Below are positions 1 to 7,940 of a stretch of 64,000 bases of DNA, in pieces. The DNA lies in the NCBI GenBank assembly GCA_025559845.1, contig CP048470.1:2327680-2391679 (forward strand). Direction: 5' to 3'. Below the pieces are notes generated by a model that had not been told where the DNA came from, made no database searches, and was given only the letters and a program-made list of their open reading frames with translations. The DNA comes from Agrobacterium tumefaciens (lineage in GTDB: Bacteria; Pseudomonadota; Alphaproteobacteria; Rhizobiales; Rhizobiaceae). The translations under genes were made by a program, and so were the position numbers. Each line of letters opens with the position of its first letter. Within the stretch, counting starts at the first letter, position 1.

Positions 1-88
1 TGTGCAAAGAGTTCCTCATGGTAAGCGGGATGTCAATCATTAATGATATGAAAATCCATGATAGGGATCGCTCTCTGACATCATTTTG

Positions 89-104
89 TTGCACAGCTTT
101 GCAA
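89..104. promoter_or_regulatory. Candidate LacI-family operator
   Basis: The inverted repeat TTGCA-N6-TGCAA lies about 40 bases upstream of the LacI regulator gene. The reverse-complement half site TGTGCAA occurs again at bases 1-7, so a second operator may straddle the left edge. Position and symmetry suit autoregulation by the adjacent regulator; this is inference. Confidence 0.45.
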
Positions 105-142
105 TCTTATGGCATTGCTGATGTTGGAAGCGGTGAGGGGTG

Positions 143-1153
143 ATGAAGGAACGCAAGGTTTTTGTGAGCGCGAAAGAAGTGGCCGAGCACGCTGGCGTCT
201 CGCGCTCTGCCGTGTCGCGCACGTTCACGCCCGGTGCCAGCGTATCGCCCGATACGCGCAGACGCGTCACGGAGGCAGCCGAGGCGCTTGGATATCATGT
301 CAATCAGCTCGCACGTGGTCTCATGCGCAACGAAAGCGGGATTGTGTGCCTTGTGGTTTCAGATCTCAGTACGCCCTATCGCTCTTCCCTGATCCGTGCG
401 CTCACGGAACGGCTGCAAGCCGCAGGTAAGGTCGCAATGCTGATCGATACCGACCGGACTGACGGAAGTGTCGAGGCAGCCTTGAAGCAGGCAATCCGCT
501 ACCGGGCTGACGCATCGGTCATCCTTTCTGGCATGCCTGACAAATCGATCACGGATACGTGTCTTCGCAACGGGCAGCGTCTCGTTCTCATCAATCGCGA
601 TGATCAGCAAGACGGGCCTTTACGCATCAATCTGGATGATCGTGAAGCCGCAAGACTCGCTGTACTCGCATTCCTGAGGGCCGGTTGTCGCGATTTCGCT
701 TTTGCAAATTCCGCGGCAATGACGCCAAGCCTGATGGCGCGCGAGGAAGGCTTCCTGAGCGCTGCCAGAGAACACGGTATCGAAGTCAAGGTGGAGCGGT
801 ATGGACCGACCTCATATCAGAGCGGTGTCGTGTTGGCGCAGCGTATCATGACCGGTGCCAAGCGACCCGATGCAGTTTTTTGCGTCACTGATCTGGTCGC
901 TTGCGGTTTCATGGATGCGGCACGTCACAAGTTCGGGATCGACGTACCCGGCGAACTATGCATCATCGGTTTCGATGACATCGAACAGGGCAGCTGGACC
1001 TCGTACGATCTGACGACCTTTGCACAACCCGTGGTCCAAATTGCCGATGCGGCAGTCAGTTGGCTAAGCCGCGAGCCGGATTTCGGCGAAACGACGCCGT
1101 CAATCTTGCTGCATGCCGAGCTTCAATGGCGGGGTTCCGTTAGGGCAGGTTGA
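143..1153 (+). CDS. LacI-family transcriptional regulator
   Basis: Cytoplasmic DNA-binding repressor/activator of 336 residues, the usual LacI length. The N-terminal helix-turn-helix (about residues 9-28, SAKEVAEHAGVSRSAVSRTF) and the hinge-type segment ending LGYHVNQLARGL are clear. A periplasmic-binding-protein-like sensor domain follows (residues 60-330), with the typical DAVFCVTDLVACGFMDAA and IIGFDDIEQ stretches. ATG at 143 is preferred; a GTG lies immediately in front at 140, and the GAGGGG ribosome site is close to both. The ligand is not evident, and its target genes may lie left of the window because the gene to the right is an unrelated membrane protein. Confidence 0.9.
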   Translation: MKERKVFVSAKEVAEHAGVSRSAVSRTFTPGASVSPDTRRRVTEAAEALGYHVNQLARGLMRNESGIVCLVVSDLSTPYRSSLIRALTERLQAAGKVAMLIDTDRTDGSVEAALKQAIRYRADASVILSGMPDKSITDTCLRNGQRLVLINRDDQQDGPLRINLDDREAARLAVLAFLRAGCRDFAFANSAAMTPSLMAREEGFLSAAREHGIEVKVERYGPTSYQSGVVLAQRIMTGAKRPDAVFCVTDLVACGFMDAARHKFGIDVPGELCIIGFDDIEQGSWTSYDLTTFAQPVVQIADAAVSWLSREPDFGETTPSILLHAELQWRGSVRAG

Positions 1154-1229
1154 TCGTGATGCTTGACCCTGAACTTCGTTTGCGTCAGGTCACCTTGACG
1201 TAACGTGATCATCGGGAAGTGTCGGGATA

Positions 1230-1670
1230 ATGATAACCAGCCTGGGGGTTTATGCGGGTTTGTTTTTCGCCGCCTTCGTCGCCGCGACAATCCTGCCGAT
1301 GCAATCCGAAGCCGCGCTCGTCGCTCTGATATCCCTGAAATCTTATCCTATATGGCTACTCGTTGTCGTCGCAAGTTTCGGAAATGTCGCAGGTTCGATT
1401 GTCAACTGGCTCCTGGGACGCGGCATCGAGCATTTTCGCGACCGGTCGTGGTTCCCGGTTAAAGAAGCAGCGCTTGGCCGTGCCCAGGCCTGGTACCATC
1501 GCTACGGGAAGTGGTCGTTACTTTTGAGCTGGGCACCGCTGATCGGTGATCCCCTAACGGTCGCGGCCGGTATCATGCGCGAGCCGTTCGGGCCCTTTTT
1601 GTTCCTCGTCACCGTCGCCAAGGTCGGCCGTTACGTTGTGCTCGCGCTGTTAACGGTGAACTTTCTCTGA
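1230..1670 (+). CDS. YqaA/DedA-related inner-membrane protein
   Basis: A 146-residue protein with about four hydrophobic segments (roughly residues 5-25, 38-60, 95-118 and 125-145). It carries the GNVAGSIVNWLLGRG stretch and a WAPLIGDPLTVAAGIMR stretch characteristic of YqaA-family (SNARE-associated/DedA-like) proteins. The family is inner-membrane and implicated in membrane homeostasis, but the molecular role is unknown. It starts 77 bases after the LacI gene on the same strand, so co-transcription is possible but unsupported. No clear ribosome site stronger than GGGA was seen. Confidence 0.8.
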   Translation: MITSLGVYAGLFFAAFVAATILPMQSEAALVALISLKSYPIWLLVVVASFGNVAGSIVNWLLGRGIEHFRDRSWFPVKEAALGRAQAWYHRYGKWSLLLSWAPLIGDPLTVAAGIMREPFGPFLFLVTVAKVGRYVVLALLTVNFL

Positions 1671-1959
1671 GTGTCTGACTTGTGCCCTCGAGTAAAAGGC
1701 CCTGACGGACTACCTGCGCTATTCAGGAAAGCCAGGAGATCCATCTGCGTGAGGTTATGGCAGTCCGCTTGGCCGGGCGCAGTCGATACCGACAAACGCT
1801 CACGTCGTCGTATGTAAAGCAGACAAGGTCGATGATGAAACATTACCTGGAGGGGCGAGCCTAAAATGAGGACGTTCGCCGGTTAAGGCTGGGAGCGCGA
1901 TCCGAGATCCTCTTACGGATCAACGCTCATTCCTGGGTGGAAGATCAACTCCCACGTCG

Positions 1960-2208
1960 TCAACGCGAAATTTTGTTCGCCAAACGGACCCCTGGACCGC
2001 TCCCGTTTTCTGGGATGAACTCAACGCCCGCGGTCTCTAACGCGGTCGACAGCGCCGTGAGCGTTGTCTGCCGCGCGATAGTTTGTGCGCTCTCGAGTCT
2101 GGCCAGAGTTCGAACCGTCACACCGGATGCAACTGCTAAGTCTTCCCGCGTCCAATCAATCAACGCTCGGGCTGCTCGTATTTGTGCGGGATAAATGTCC
2201 TTTTTCAT
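1960..2208 (-). CDS. Small XRE-family regulator, module copy 1
   Basis: An 82-residue single helix-turn-helix protein. The XRE fold spans about residues 8-60 (REDLAVASGVTVRTLARLES), followed by a short tail with FIPENGSGPGVR, a signature seen repeatedly in small Rhizobiales regulators and repeated exactly in the 62.4-62.7 kb paralogue. The frame is open to an ATG at 2244, but that start would lie inside an inverted repeat that looks like the operator; the ATG at 2208 (MKKDIYPAQ) is therefore preferred. It is divergent from the Tat-like gene at 2337, with which it forms a two-gene module present twice in the window. The likely role is local or autogenous regulation. Confidence 0.8.
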   Translation of the reverse strand: MKKDIYPAQIRAARALIDWTREDLAVASGVTVRTLARLESAQTIARQTTLTALSTALETAGVEFIPENGSGPGVRLANKISR

Positions 2209-2225
2209 GTCATTTCCGCTTGCAA

Positions 2226-2244
2226 ATGTCATGAAAAATGACAT
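2226..2244. promoter_or_regulatory. Candidate XRE operator, ATGTCAT-N5-ATGACAT
   Basis: A perfect seven-base inverted repeat with a GAAAA spacer lies between the divergent XRE and Tat-like genes. A related TCATGTCA element lies at about 2206-2213. The location suits an operator serving both directions. It also argues that the XRE gene does not start at 2244. Confidence 0.5.
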
Positions 2245-2336
2245 TAAATTGTGCTTGTAAATACGCTGCGGCCGCTCAAGTTGCTCGCAACATCGTGTAC
2301 GGCCTTACCACAACTGGTCTGCGAGGAGCTCAGCGC

Positions 2337-2990
2337 ATGGCTGATTCTGACAATAGCACGACTTTGCCTTTCGTCACCCGCAGGACGGTACTTGGCGGTA
2401 CCGCCGTGGCATTGGGAACGTGGGGCTCTTGTGCCCTCACCAACAATACGATTGCAGGAGAAATCCCCCCGGACCCTGTCGTGGCGCTGTGGCACCAATG
2501 GCAAGATGCCCACCACCTGACACGAAATTATTGCCATCGGCAGCAAGGTCTGGAACAGCAGCTCGTTGAAACTATTGGCTTCCCTCGTGCCATAATCCCG
2601 TTCTCCGATGGCGAACAAGTGACTGTATTTTCGCTTGAGGACATCCATGAATTTTTGCGTCTCGAGCTTGAGGAGGCGGCCGCGTGCGCCAAGGCGGAAG
2701 CTGAGTTCGCAGCTCACAAGTTGCGATGGGATAAGGCCGATCAGGAAATTGGATATTCCGCGATGATGCAGGCCGAGCGGGAAGCTGGGGATCGAGCCGA
2801 AGATCTGGTCGATGCCATGGCGACCACACCTGCGACATCTCTCGTCGGTGTCGCGGCCAAGCTGGACGCTGTATTGCGCAAAGGAAATATCCGGGCAGAC
2901 GGCTCCGGGTTTCCTTGGCCTCAGATCCGGTCGGCGCTTGATGACCTTGCACGGCTTGCGCTGCATGGGCCCCAAGCGGATGCTCGATGA
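2337..2990 (+). CDS. Tat-like signal protein of unknown function, module copy 1
   Basis: A 217-residue protein not assigned to a known function. ATG at 2337 is chosen because AGGAG lies eight bases upstream; the frame stays open further 5'. The N terminus MADSDNSTTLPFVTRRTVLG has twin arginines at residues 15-16 followed by a hydrophobic stretch, resembling a Tat or membrane-anchor signal. The remainder is helical and charged with a likely coiled coil around residues 100-150 (acidic/Ala-rich). It aligns by eye with the 273-residue protein at 62815 (shared MADS-NS-TLP start, LW-W-H, W-AD--GFSA/GYSA, VAAKL and PWP-R motifs). The divergent XRE partner is conserved in both copies. Confidence 0.75.
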   Translation: MADSDNSTTLPFVTRRTVLGGTAVALGTWGSCALTNNTIAGEIPPDPVVALWHQWQDAHHLTRNYCHRQQGLEQQLVETIGFPRAIIPFSDGEQVTVFSLEDIHEFLRLELEEAAACAKAEAEFAAHKLRWDKADQEIGYSAMMQAEREAGDRAEDLVDAMATTPATSLVGVAAKLDAVLRKGNIRADGSGFPWPQIRSALDDLARLALHGPQADAR

Positions 2991-3067
2991 AACATCCGCC
3001 TTGCGTCCGACCGGGGTAGGGCGCGCGACGGCGCTCCCAAATTGCGCCGCCGCCAGCCCTGGCAACA

Positions 3068-4273
3068 TCACGCCGTATGCTGGTCCCAGGATGTGAACGG
3101 ATCGGCGAGATGGCGCCAGCCGTCGGGTTTGAAAGATGCACTATCGATCAGGCATGCGTCGAGTTGCGTTCGCAAGTCCTTTTCGTCCATCGGGTCTGCG
3201 CCGATAAACACGATCTCCTGCCGTCTGTCGCCCCAAACCGGATCGAGATATGGCTTCATCATAGCAAGAAATTCGGGTTCGCGCGGCCAGCGCTCTTTGG
3301 GTACCGCAGACCACCAGAGCCCCATTTTTCCGGTGCGTACCAATGCACCTGCCTGGGAAATTTCGCCAACGAAATCGGGGCGTGTTGCTAACCAGAAGAA
3401 ACCCTTTGCACGAACCACGCCCGGCCAGGTGCGATCGATAAAGCGTTGAAAGAGCACGGGATCGAACGGCTTGCGCGCCCGATACACAAAAGAGCGTATC
3501 CCGTATTCTTCAGTTTCGGGAAGATGGTCCTTAAAACCATGCAATTCCTTGAACCATAAGGGATGCTCTTCTGCTTTTTGAAAGTCGAAACGGCCAGTCC
3601 CCAGAACCTCCTTCAGATTCACCTGGCCGAAATCGGCCTCAAGGAGCTTGGCATCCGGGTTAAGCCCGACGATGATCTTGCGTGCTGCATCGAGCTGTTC
3701 GGTCGTTGCCATGGCGACCTTGTTGAGGATTACGACATCGGCGAATTCAATCTGCTCGACCAGAAGGTCAACAATCGTGCGGTTATCGCCGTCACCAGCC
3801 GTTTCACCACGGTCAGACAGAAAATCGGAGGAGCTGTAATCCTGAAGGAGATTAGCGGCGTCCACGACTGTCACCATCGTGTCGAGCCTTGCGACATCTG
3901 AGAGGCTGCGTCCATCCTCGTCACGAAAGTCAAAGGTTGCCGCGACAGGTAGGGGTTCCGCGATACCGGTCGATTCGATCAGCAGGTAGTCGAACCGATC
4001 CTGCTCAGCCAACGCCCGCACCTCGGTCAAGAGATCGTCACGCAATGTGCAACAGATGCAGCCGTTGGTCATTTCAACGAGTTGCTCTTCAGTCCTTGAA
4101 AGATTGGCGCCACCATCCCGGACGAGGGCAGCGTCAATGTTGATTTCACTCATGTCGTTGACGATGAGTGCAACCCGTAAACCCTCGCGGTTGGCAAGAA
4201 TATGATTGAGGAGGGTTGTTTTTCCGGCGCCAAGGAAGCCAGACAGGACGGTGACTGGAAGTTTTTTTAACAC
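3068..4273 (-). CDS. COG0523 (CobW-like) GTPase, probable zinc metallochaperone
   Basis: A 401-residue G3E-family GTPase. The P-loop GFLGAGKTT is at residues 12-20, the metal-binding CxCC motif GCICC at 71-75, ESTGIAEP follows, and NKVA is the guanine-specificity motif. A CobW C-terminal domain occupies roughly residues 270-395. The GTG start at 4273 is preceded by AAGAGAT. The gene diverges from znuCBA across a region with three Zur-like boxes, so the inferred role is delivering or prioritising zinc under starvation rather than cobalamin synthesis. From memory, Agrobacterium carries a comparable Zur-regulated arrangement (yciA beside troCBA); this was not checked here. Confidence 0.85.
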   Translation of the reverse strand: MLKKLPVTVLSGFLGAGKTTLLNHILANREGLRVALIVNDMSEINIDAALVRDGGANLSRTEEQLVEMTNGCICCTLRDDLLTEVRALAEQDRFDYLLIESTGIAEPLPVAATFDFRDEDGRSLSDVARLDTMVTVVDAANLLQDYSSSDFLSDRGETAGDGDNRTIVDLLVEQIEFADVVILNKVAMATTEQLDAARKIIVGLNPDAKLLEADFGQVNLKEVLGTGRFDFQKAEEHPLWFKELHGFKDHLPETEEYGIRSFVYRARKPFDPVLFQRFIDRTWPGVVRAKGFFWLATRPDFVGEISQAGALVRTGKMGLWWSAVPKERWPREPEFLAMMKPYLDPVWGDRRQEIVFIGADPMDEKDLRTQLDACLIDSASFKPDGWRHLADPFTSWDQHTA

Positions 4274-4335
4274 GATCTCTTTTCCTGGTTTTTACGCACA
4301 GGGAACTGTTTTCGCCCTGGGCGTATTTCATCTAT

Positions 4336-4353
4336 GTAATGTAATAACATAAC
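4336..4353. promoter_or_regulatory. Zur-like box 1
   Basis: GTAATGTAATAACATAAC is an imperfect palindrome of the type bound by the zinc uptake regulator Zur in alphaproteobacteria. It is the box nearest the COG0523 GTPase gene and probably overlaps its promoter. Confidence 0.75.
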
Positions 4354-4415
4354 TGAATGCGATCCTGTCAAACGCTATCTGCGGGATTTTTGCCCACAGG
4401 CATCATTTCCAAAAT

Positions 4416-4433
4416 TTAATGTTATTTCATTAC
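4416..4433. promoter_or_regulatory. Zur-like box 2
   Basis: TTAATGTTATTTCATTAC is a weaker palindrome of the same type, 13 bases before box 3. Spacing and similarity suggest co-operative Zur binding on the znuCBA side. Confidence 0.6.
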
Positions 4434-4446
4434 ATCTCAATTGACC

Positions 4447-4464
4447 AATGTAATAACATTACAT
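4447..4464. promoter_or_regulatory. Zur-like box 3
   Basis: AATGTAATAACATTACAT is the best palindrome of the three, about 40 bases upstream of the znuC start codon. Zinc-dependent repression of znuCBA is inferred from the motif and the neighbouring genes. Confidence 0.8.
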
Positions 4465-4503
4465 AAGTGATGAGGCTCAGTTGAATACCCGACGGAGTGA
4501 TCG

Positions 4504-5295
4504 ATGGACGATCCTTGCCTCTCATTCAAGGAATTGACTTTAGGATATAACGGACAACCCGCTTTGTTGCGCCTGCATGCCGAGATCTCAAAGGGTTCGC
4601 TTACGGCGATCGTCGGCGCGAACGGTTCGGGGAAATCCACCCTTTTGAAGTCGATAGCGGGAATTATCGCCCCACTTTCGGGTGAATGCCTTAAGGCTTC
4701 CGGTGTCTCTGTCGCATACCTGCCGCAACAGTCTGCATTGGACCGCAGCTTTCCAGCAGAGGTGCGTGATCTCGTTTCACTTGGCTTGTGGCCGAGACGA
4801 GGCCTTCTTGGCCGGTTCACGTCTGGTGATCGAGGTGCCATAAGCGAGGCGCTGGCGACCGTCGGTCTTGCGGGCTACGAGCGCAAGGGGATTGATGCGC
4901 TCTCCGGCGGGCAGCTTCAACGCGCTCTCTTCGCCAGGACCATCCTGCAGAAGGCAGATCTCATCCTTCTTGATGAGCCTTTCAACGCCGTTGATGAGAA
5001 GACCGTTGCCGAGCTAATGGCTGTCATCGCTGGGTGGATCGGAGAAGGCCGCACCGTCATCACAGTCCTCCATGACTACGACATTGTTCGTCAGCACTTC
5101 TCCACATGTATGCTTCTTGCACGTCGTCTCGTTGGTTTCGGTCCGACCGAGGAGATTCTCCAGCCCGCCATGTTACGTCAGGCAAGGCGGCTTTACGAAA
5201 CCGAGGGCGAAACTGCTTTCTGGTGCGAACCTGCCGAGCAAGTGTCCTCCTATCAGAATTCACACTCGGTCCGAGGCTTGCATGCCGCTGTTTGA
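4504..5295 (+). CDS. znuC: Zinc ABC transporter ATP-binding protein
   Basis: A 263-residue ATPase of the cluster 9 metal importer family. Walker A GANGSGKST is at residues 38-46, the signature LSGGQLQRAL near 140 and Walker B LILLDEP near 160, with the switch histidine in TVLHDYD. It powers high-affinity uptake of Zn2+ (or possibly Mn2+) through the inner membrane with the permease and binding protein that follow. It overlaps the permease gene by 14 bases. Zur-like boxes directly upstream favour zinc as the substrate. A comparable Agrobacterium operon has been called troCBA. Confidence 0.92.
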   Translation: MDDPCLSFKELTLGYNGQPALLRLHAEISKGSLTAIVGANGSGKSTLLKSIAGIIAPLSGECLKASGVSVAYLPQQSALDRSFPAEVRDLVSLGLWPRRGLLGRFTSGDRGAISEALATVGLAGYERKGIDALSGGQLQRALFARTILQKADLILLDEPFNAVDEKTVAELMAVIAGWIGEGRTVITVLHDYDIVRQHFSTCMLLARRLVGFGPTEEILQPAMLRQARRLYETEGETAFWCEPAEQVSSYQNSHSVRGLHAAV

Positions 5296-6154
5296 CATGT
5301 TTCTCGCTCCCTTCCTCGATTATGCCTTCATGCAGCGTGCGCTGGCAGGCGCCCTGCTTCTGTCTGTCAGTTGTGGTCCGGTCGGTGTTTTTCTCATGTT
5401 GCGACGGATGAGCCTGACGGGAGACGCGATGTCTCATGCCATTTTGCCGGGCGCTGCTCTCGGTTTTCTTTTCTATGGCCTGGAGATCTTGCCGATGACC
5501 ATAGGCGGGCTTGTTGTGGGCTTACTGGTCGCGTTAGGCGCAGGCGCAATTTCCCGCGTGACGATCCAGAAGGAAGACGCCTCTTTGGCTGCGTTCTATC
5601 TCATCTCACTGGCGCTAGGCGTTCTTCTCGTATCGTGGCGTGGTTCGAGCATCGATCTCATGCATGTACTTTTCGGTACGGTTCTTGCCCTGAACAACGA
5701 AGCACTTGGTCTGATCTTGGGGATCTGCGTCATCAGCCTGTCGATCATGGGATTTTTCGGTCGTGCGCTGTTTGCCGAGTGTCTTGATCCGCTTTTCCTG
5801 CGTTCAGTCAGCCGTTGGGGTGCGCCGGTTCATTTCCTCTTTCTCGCAACTGTCGTTCTCAATCTCGTTGGCGGCTTTCAGGCCTTGGGGACATTACTCT
5901 CCGTCGGCTTGATGATGTTGCCGGCTGCCGCAAGCCGTTTTTGGGCAAGCCGTGTTTTCCCCATGTGCCTCGTATCGATCGGTATTGGCATGGTTTCATC
6001 CTGCGCCGGCCTCCTTCTTTCCTACCACGCGTCCTTGCCGTCTGGACCGGCGATCATTCTCTCTGCCGGTGCGATCTACGTCCTTTCCATTCTTTTCGCG
6101 CCACGCGGCATCGTTCGGGATGCCGTTAACGCGATCCGCCTCAAGACCACCTGA
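5282..6154 (+). CDS. znuB: Zinc ABC transporter permease
   Basis: A 290-residue polytopic ABC-3 family permease with about eight hydrophobic segments. It carries the family stretch MSLTGDAMSHAILPGAAL (about residues 44-61) and GTLLSVGLMMLPAAAS later. The frame is open for 210 bases further upstream inside znuC, but ATG at 5282 (MPLFDMFLAPF) gives the normal family length and the short overlap typical of translational coupling. It forms the membrane channel for the znuC ATPase and the znuA binding protein. Confidence 0.9.
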   Translation: MPLFDMFLAPFLDYAFMQRALAGALLLSVSCGPVGVFLMLRRMSLTGDAMSHAILPGAALGFLFYGLEILPMTIGGLVVGLLVALGAGAISRVTIQKEDASLAAFYLISLALGVLLVSWRGSSIDLMHVLFGTVLALNNEALGLILGICVISLSIMGFFGRALFAECLDPLFLRSVSRWGAPVHFLFLATVVLNLVGGFQALGTLLSVGLMMLPAAASRFWASRVFPMCLVSIGIGMVSSCAGLLLSYHASLPSGPAIILSAGAIYVLSILFAPRGIVRDAVNAIRLKTT

Positions 6155-6182
6155 AATAGAAACTCTCAAAGGAGATATATCC

Positions 6183-7172
6183 GTGCTTTCAACGTTACGT
6201 TTTGCCACATGCGCAAGCATCCTCACGCTTTCGACGATGTTGGCCACACAGGCGTCGGCAGAAGATCTGAAAGTTGTCGCCAGCTTCTCAATCATTGCGG
6301 ACTTTGCCAAGAATGTCGGCGGTGACCGAGTGACGGTCACAACACTTGTCGGCCCAGATGGTGACGCCCATGTCTATGAACCCCGGCCGGCAGACGCGGT
6401 TGCCGTCAGCAAAGCCGATGTGGTGCTTGTAAACGGGCTTGAGTTTGAGGGGTTTTTGAAAAGGTTGATCGAAACAAGTGCAACGAAGGCACCGGTTGTC
6501 GAGCTGACAAAGGGTGTTGAACCACTGAAACTCTCTGAGGAACCGGCAGGGCACGCACATCCAGAAGCGGATGAGGCGGCGGAAAAGGGTCACGGACATG
6601 ACCATCCCCACGGTGATGAAGATGGGCATCATCATCACGGCGAATTTGATCCCCACGCTTGGCAATCCGTCAGCAACGCTATCATTTACGTTAAGAACGT
6701 TGCCGACGCATTCTGCGAGACAGACAAGGCCGGTTGCGCAACATATACGGCCAATTCGGAAGCCTATGTTGCCAAGCTTCAGGAACTCGAAACTCATGTG
6801 AAGACAGAGGTTGCCGCCATTCCGCAAGAGAAACGCACGATCATCACTTCGCACGATGCGTTTGGTTACTTCGAACAGTCATATGGCTTAGGGTTTCTGG
6901 CCCCCGAGGGCGTATCAACGGAATCGGAAGCATCTGCTGCGGATGTCGCCAAGCTCGTGGATCAGGTGAAGGAAGATAAGGCCTCGGCGATCTTCGTGGA
7001 AAACATCACCGACAAGCGACTGATCGAGCAGATTGCAAAAGAGACCGGCCTCAAGGTTCGTGGGACCCTCTACTCTGACGCGCTTTCGACCATGGACGGC
7101 CCCGCTTCAACCTATATCGATATGATCAACAATAATGTCGATACAATCAAAGCTGCCGTGCTTTCGCAGTAA
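6183..7172 (+). CDS. znuA: Zinc ABC transporter periplasmic binding protein
   Basis: A 329-residue cluster 9 (TroA/ZnuA-like) solute-binding protein. The GTG start at 6183 follows AAAGGAGAT by six bases. A signal peptide ends around residue 26 (ATQASA). Metal-ligand histidines are recognisable in DAHVYEP (His63) and DPHAW (His159). A flexible histidine-rich loop (residues 124-152, including GHHHHGE) lies between them; such loops mark zinc-specific ZnuA proteins. It is the last gene of the Zur-controlled operon, followed by a GC-rich hairpin at 7199-7222. Confidence 0.92.
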   Translation: MLSTLRFATCASILTLSTMLATQASAEDLKVVASFSIIADFAKNVGGDRVTVTTLVGPDGDAHVYEPRPADAVAVSKADVVLVNGLEFEGFLKRLIETSATKAPVVELTKGVEPLKLSEEPAGHAHPEADEAAEKGHGHDHPHGDEDGHHHHGEFDPHAWQSVSNAIIYVKNVADAFCETDKAGCATYTANSEAYVAKLQELETHVKTEVAAIPQEKRTIITSHDAFGYFEQSYGLGFLAPEGVSTESEASAADVAKLVDQVKEDKASAIFVENITDKRLIEQIAKETGLKVRGTLYSDALSTMDGPASTYIDMINNNVDTIKAAVLSQ

Positions 7173-7519
7173 GACGGGCGTTCGGGTGAACTATCGGGGA
7201 GGGCGGCTGAAGGGCCGTCCTCGTCATTTCTTCATGTACCGTTTCTTGGCAGCTGGTGTGATAGATCAGCAATGCGAACACAGTACTTGTGACCGATTTC
7301 GGAGCGATCGGACGGTAAACTTAGCCCTTAGGTGGCTGAAGAATTGGCGAACCGGTAATCCTCCGCATAGGATTCGCAATGACCTCTGCATTTAGCGCAT
7401 GGGTGTGTTGACGTAATCTGCCTGTTAAATCGCCGCGAAAGCGAGCATATAGGGGTCATCAAAGGACGCCGGAACGAAAACGTTACTGACGTCACCAAAC
7501 CTCAGGAAAGGGTAATGTC
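7173..7519. other. Intergenic region between znuA and the DUF1127 gene
   Basis: Non-coding. It begins with a nine-pair hairpin (7199-7207 with 7214-7222, loop TGAAGG) that may end znuA transcription, although no T-run follows at once. A TTGACG element at 7408-7413 could belong to the promoter of the DUF1127/sRNA unit, but no convincing -10 element at standard spacing was found. AGGAAAGGGT just before 7520 supplies the ribosome site. Confidence 0.5.
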
Positions 7520-7666
7520 ATGAACGTAGCACGCTCCTTCAATAACTGGCGCAAGTATCGTCAGACCGTCAACGAACTCGGCCGTATGAGCACTCGTGAA
7601 CTGCACGATCTGGGTATCGATCGCAGCCAGATCGCTAGTGTCGCGCGCCAGGCTGTCGGTATCTGA
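7520..7666 (+). CDS. DUF1127 small protein
   Basis: A 48-residue basic protein with the DUF1127 pattern: NWRKYRQTVNELGRMSTREL followed by HDLGIDRSQI. Members act in stress physiology and, in Agrobacterium, some affect phosphate metabolism and RNA turnover; the exact role of this copy is unknown. AGGAAAGGG upstream is the ribosome site. It is followed by a terminator hairpin and then four CCTCCTCCC hairpins. That order, a DUF1127 gene then such RNAs, is known from Rhodobacter ccsR1-4 and the wider cuckoo RNA family, where the RNAs are processed from the same transcript. Confidence 0.88.
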   Translation: MNVARSFNNWRKYRQTVNELGRMSTRELHDLGIDRSQIASVARQAVGI

Positions 7667-7699
7667 TCTAAGCTACGATCATACCAGATGACGTTTGAA

Positions 7700-7724
7700 A
7701 CGCCCGCTTTGCGGGCGTTTTTGC
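7700..7724 (+). terminator. Hairpin terminator after the DUF1127 gene
   Basis: CGCCCGC-TTT-GCGGGCG followed by TTTTT is a standard intrinsic terminator shape. If transcription partly reads through, it would feed the sRNA array downstream; otherwise the array needs its own promoter between 7725 and 7827. Confidence 0.8.
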
Positions 7725-7827
7725 ATTTCCAGGGCATGCGCGTTGATCGAGTTATGCGTATAACGCATGTCTGCGCTGCGCAGTTGTGCCTAGGAAACGC
7801 GCAAGAAAATGCTATCTTAACATCATC

Positions 7828-7856
7828 AAACGGACACTCCTCCTCCCAGTCCCTTT
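7828..7856 (+). ncRNA. CcsR/cuckoo-type sRNA hairpin 1
   Basis: The loop displays CTCCTCCTCCC (7837-7847). The stem is AAA-GGAC with GTCC-TTT and one C-C mismatch. The exposed C-rich motif is the hallmark of the cuckoo family and resembles an anti-Shine-Dalgarno sequence. This is the weakest stem of the four. Confidence 0.7.
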
Positions 7857-7863
7857 GGTGAAC

Positions 7864-7894
7864 GGGCCGTCTCTACCTCCTCCCAGAGGCGCCC
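7864..7894 (+). ncRNA. CcsR/cuckoo-type sRNA hairpin 2
   Basis: CCTCCTCCC (7876-7884) sits in the loop of a ten-pair stem (GGGC with GCCC, then GTCTCT with AGAGGC including one G-T pair and a bulged C). It is separated by only a few bases from hairpin 3, consistent with processing from one precursor. Confidence 0.78.
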
Positions 7895-7897
7895 ACT

Positions 7898-7930
7898 GAA
7901 CAGCGGTTACCTCCTCCCAACTCGCTGTTC
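7898..7930 (+). ncRNA. CcsR/cuckoo-type sRNA hairpin 3
   Basis: A perfect eight-pair stem GAACAGCG/CGCTGTTC is extended by GTT/AAC and presents CCTCCTCCC at 7910-7918 in the loop. Its stem sequence differs from its neighbours, so structure and the loop motif, not stem sequence, are conserved. Confidence 0.8.
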
Positions 7931-7940
7931 GACCTTTTTA

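Noticed and set aside
2337..2990. Module partner considered as a toxin
   Set aside because: The divergent gene order and the Tat-like N terminus do not match known XRE-linked toxins, and no toxin motif is visible. It remains only a possibility in the findings.
7408..7430. Sigma-70 or RpoH promoter for the DUF1127 gene
   Set aside because: TTGACG has no -10 partner at standard spacing; no promoter was asserted.
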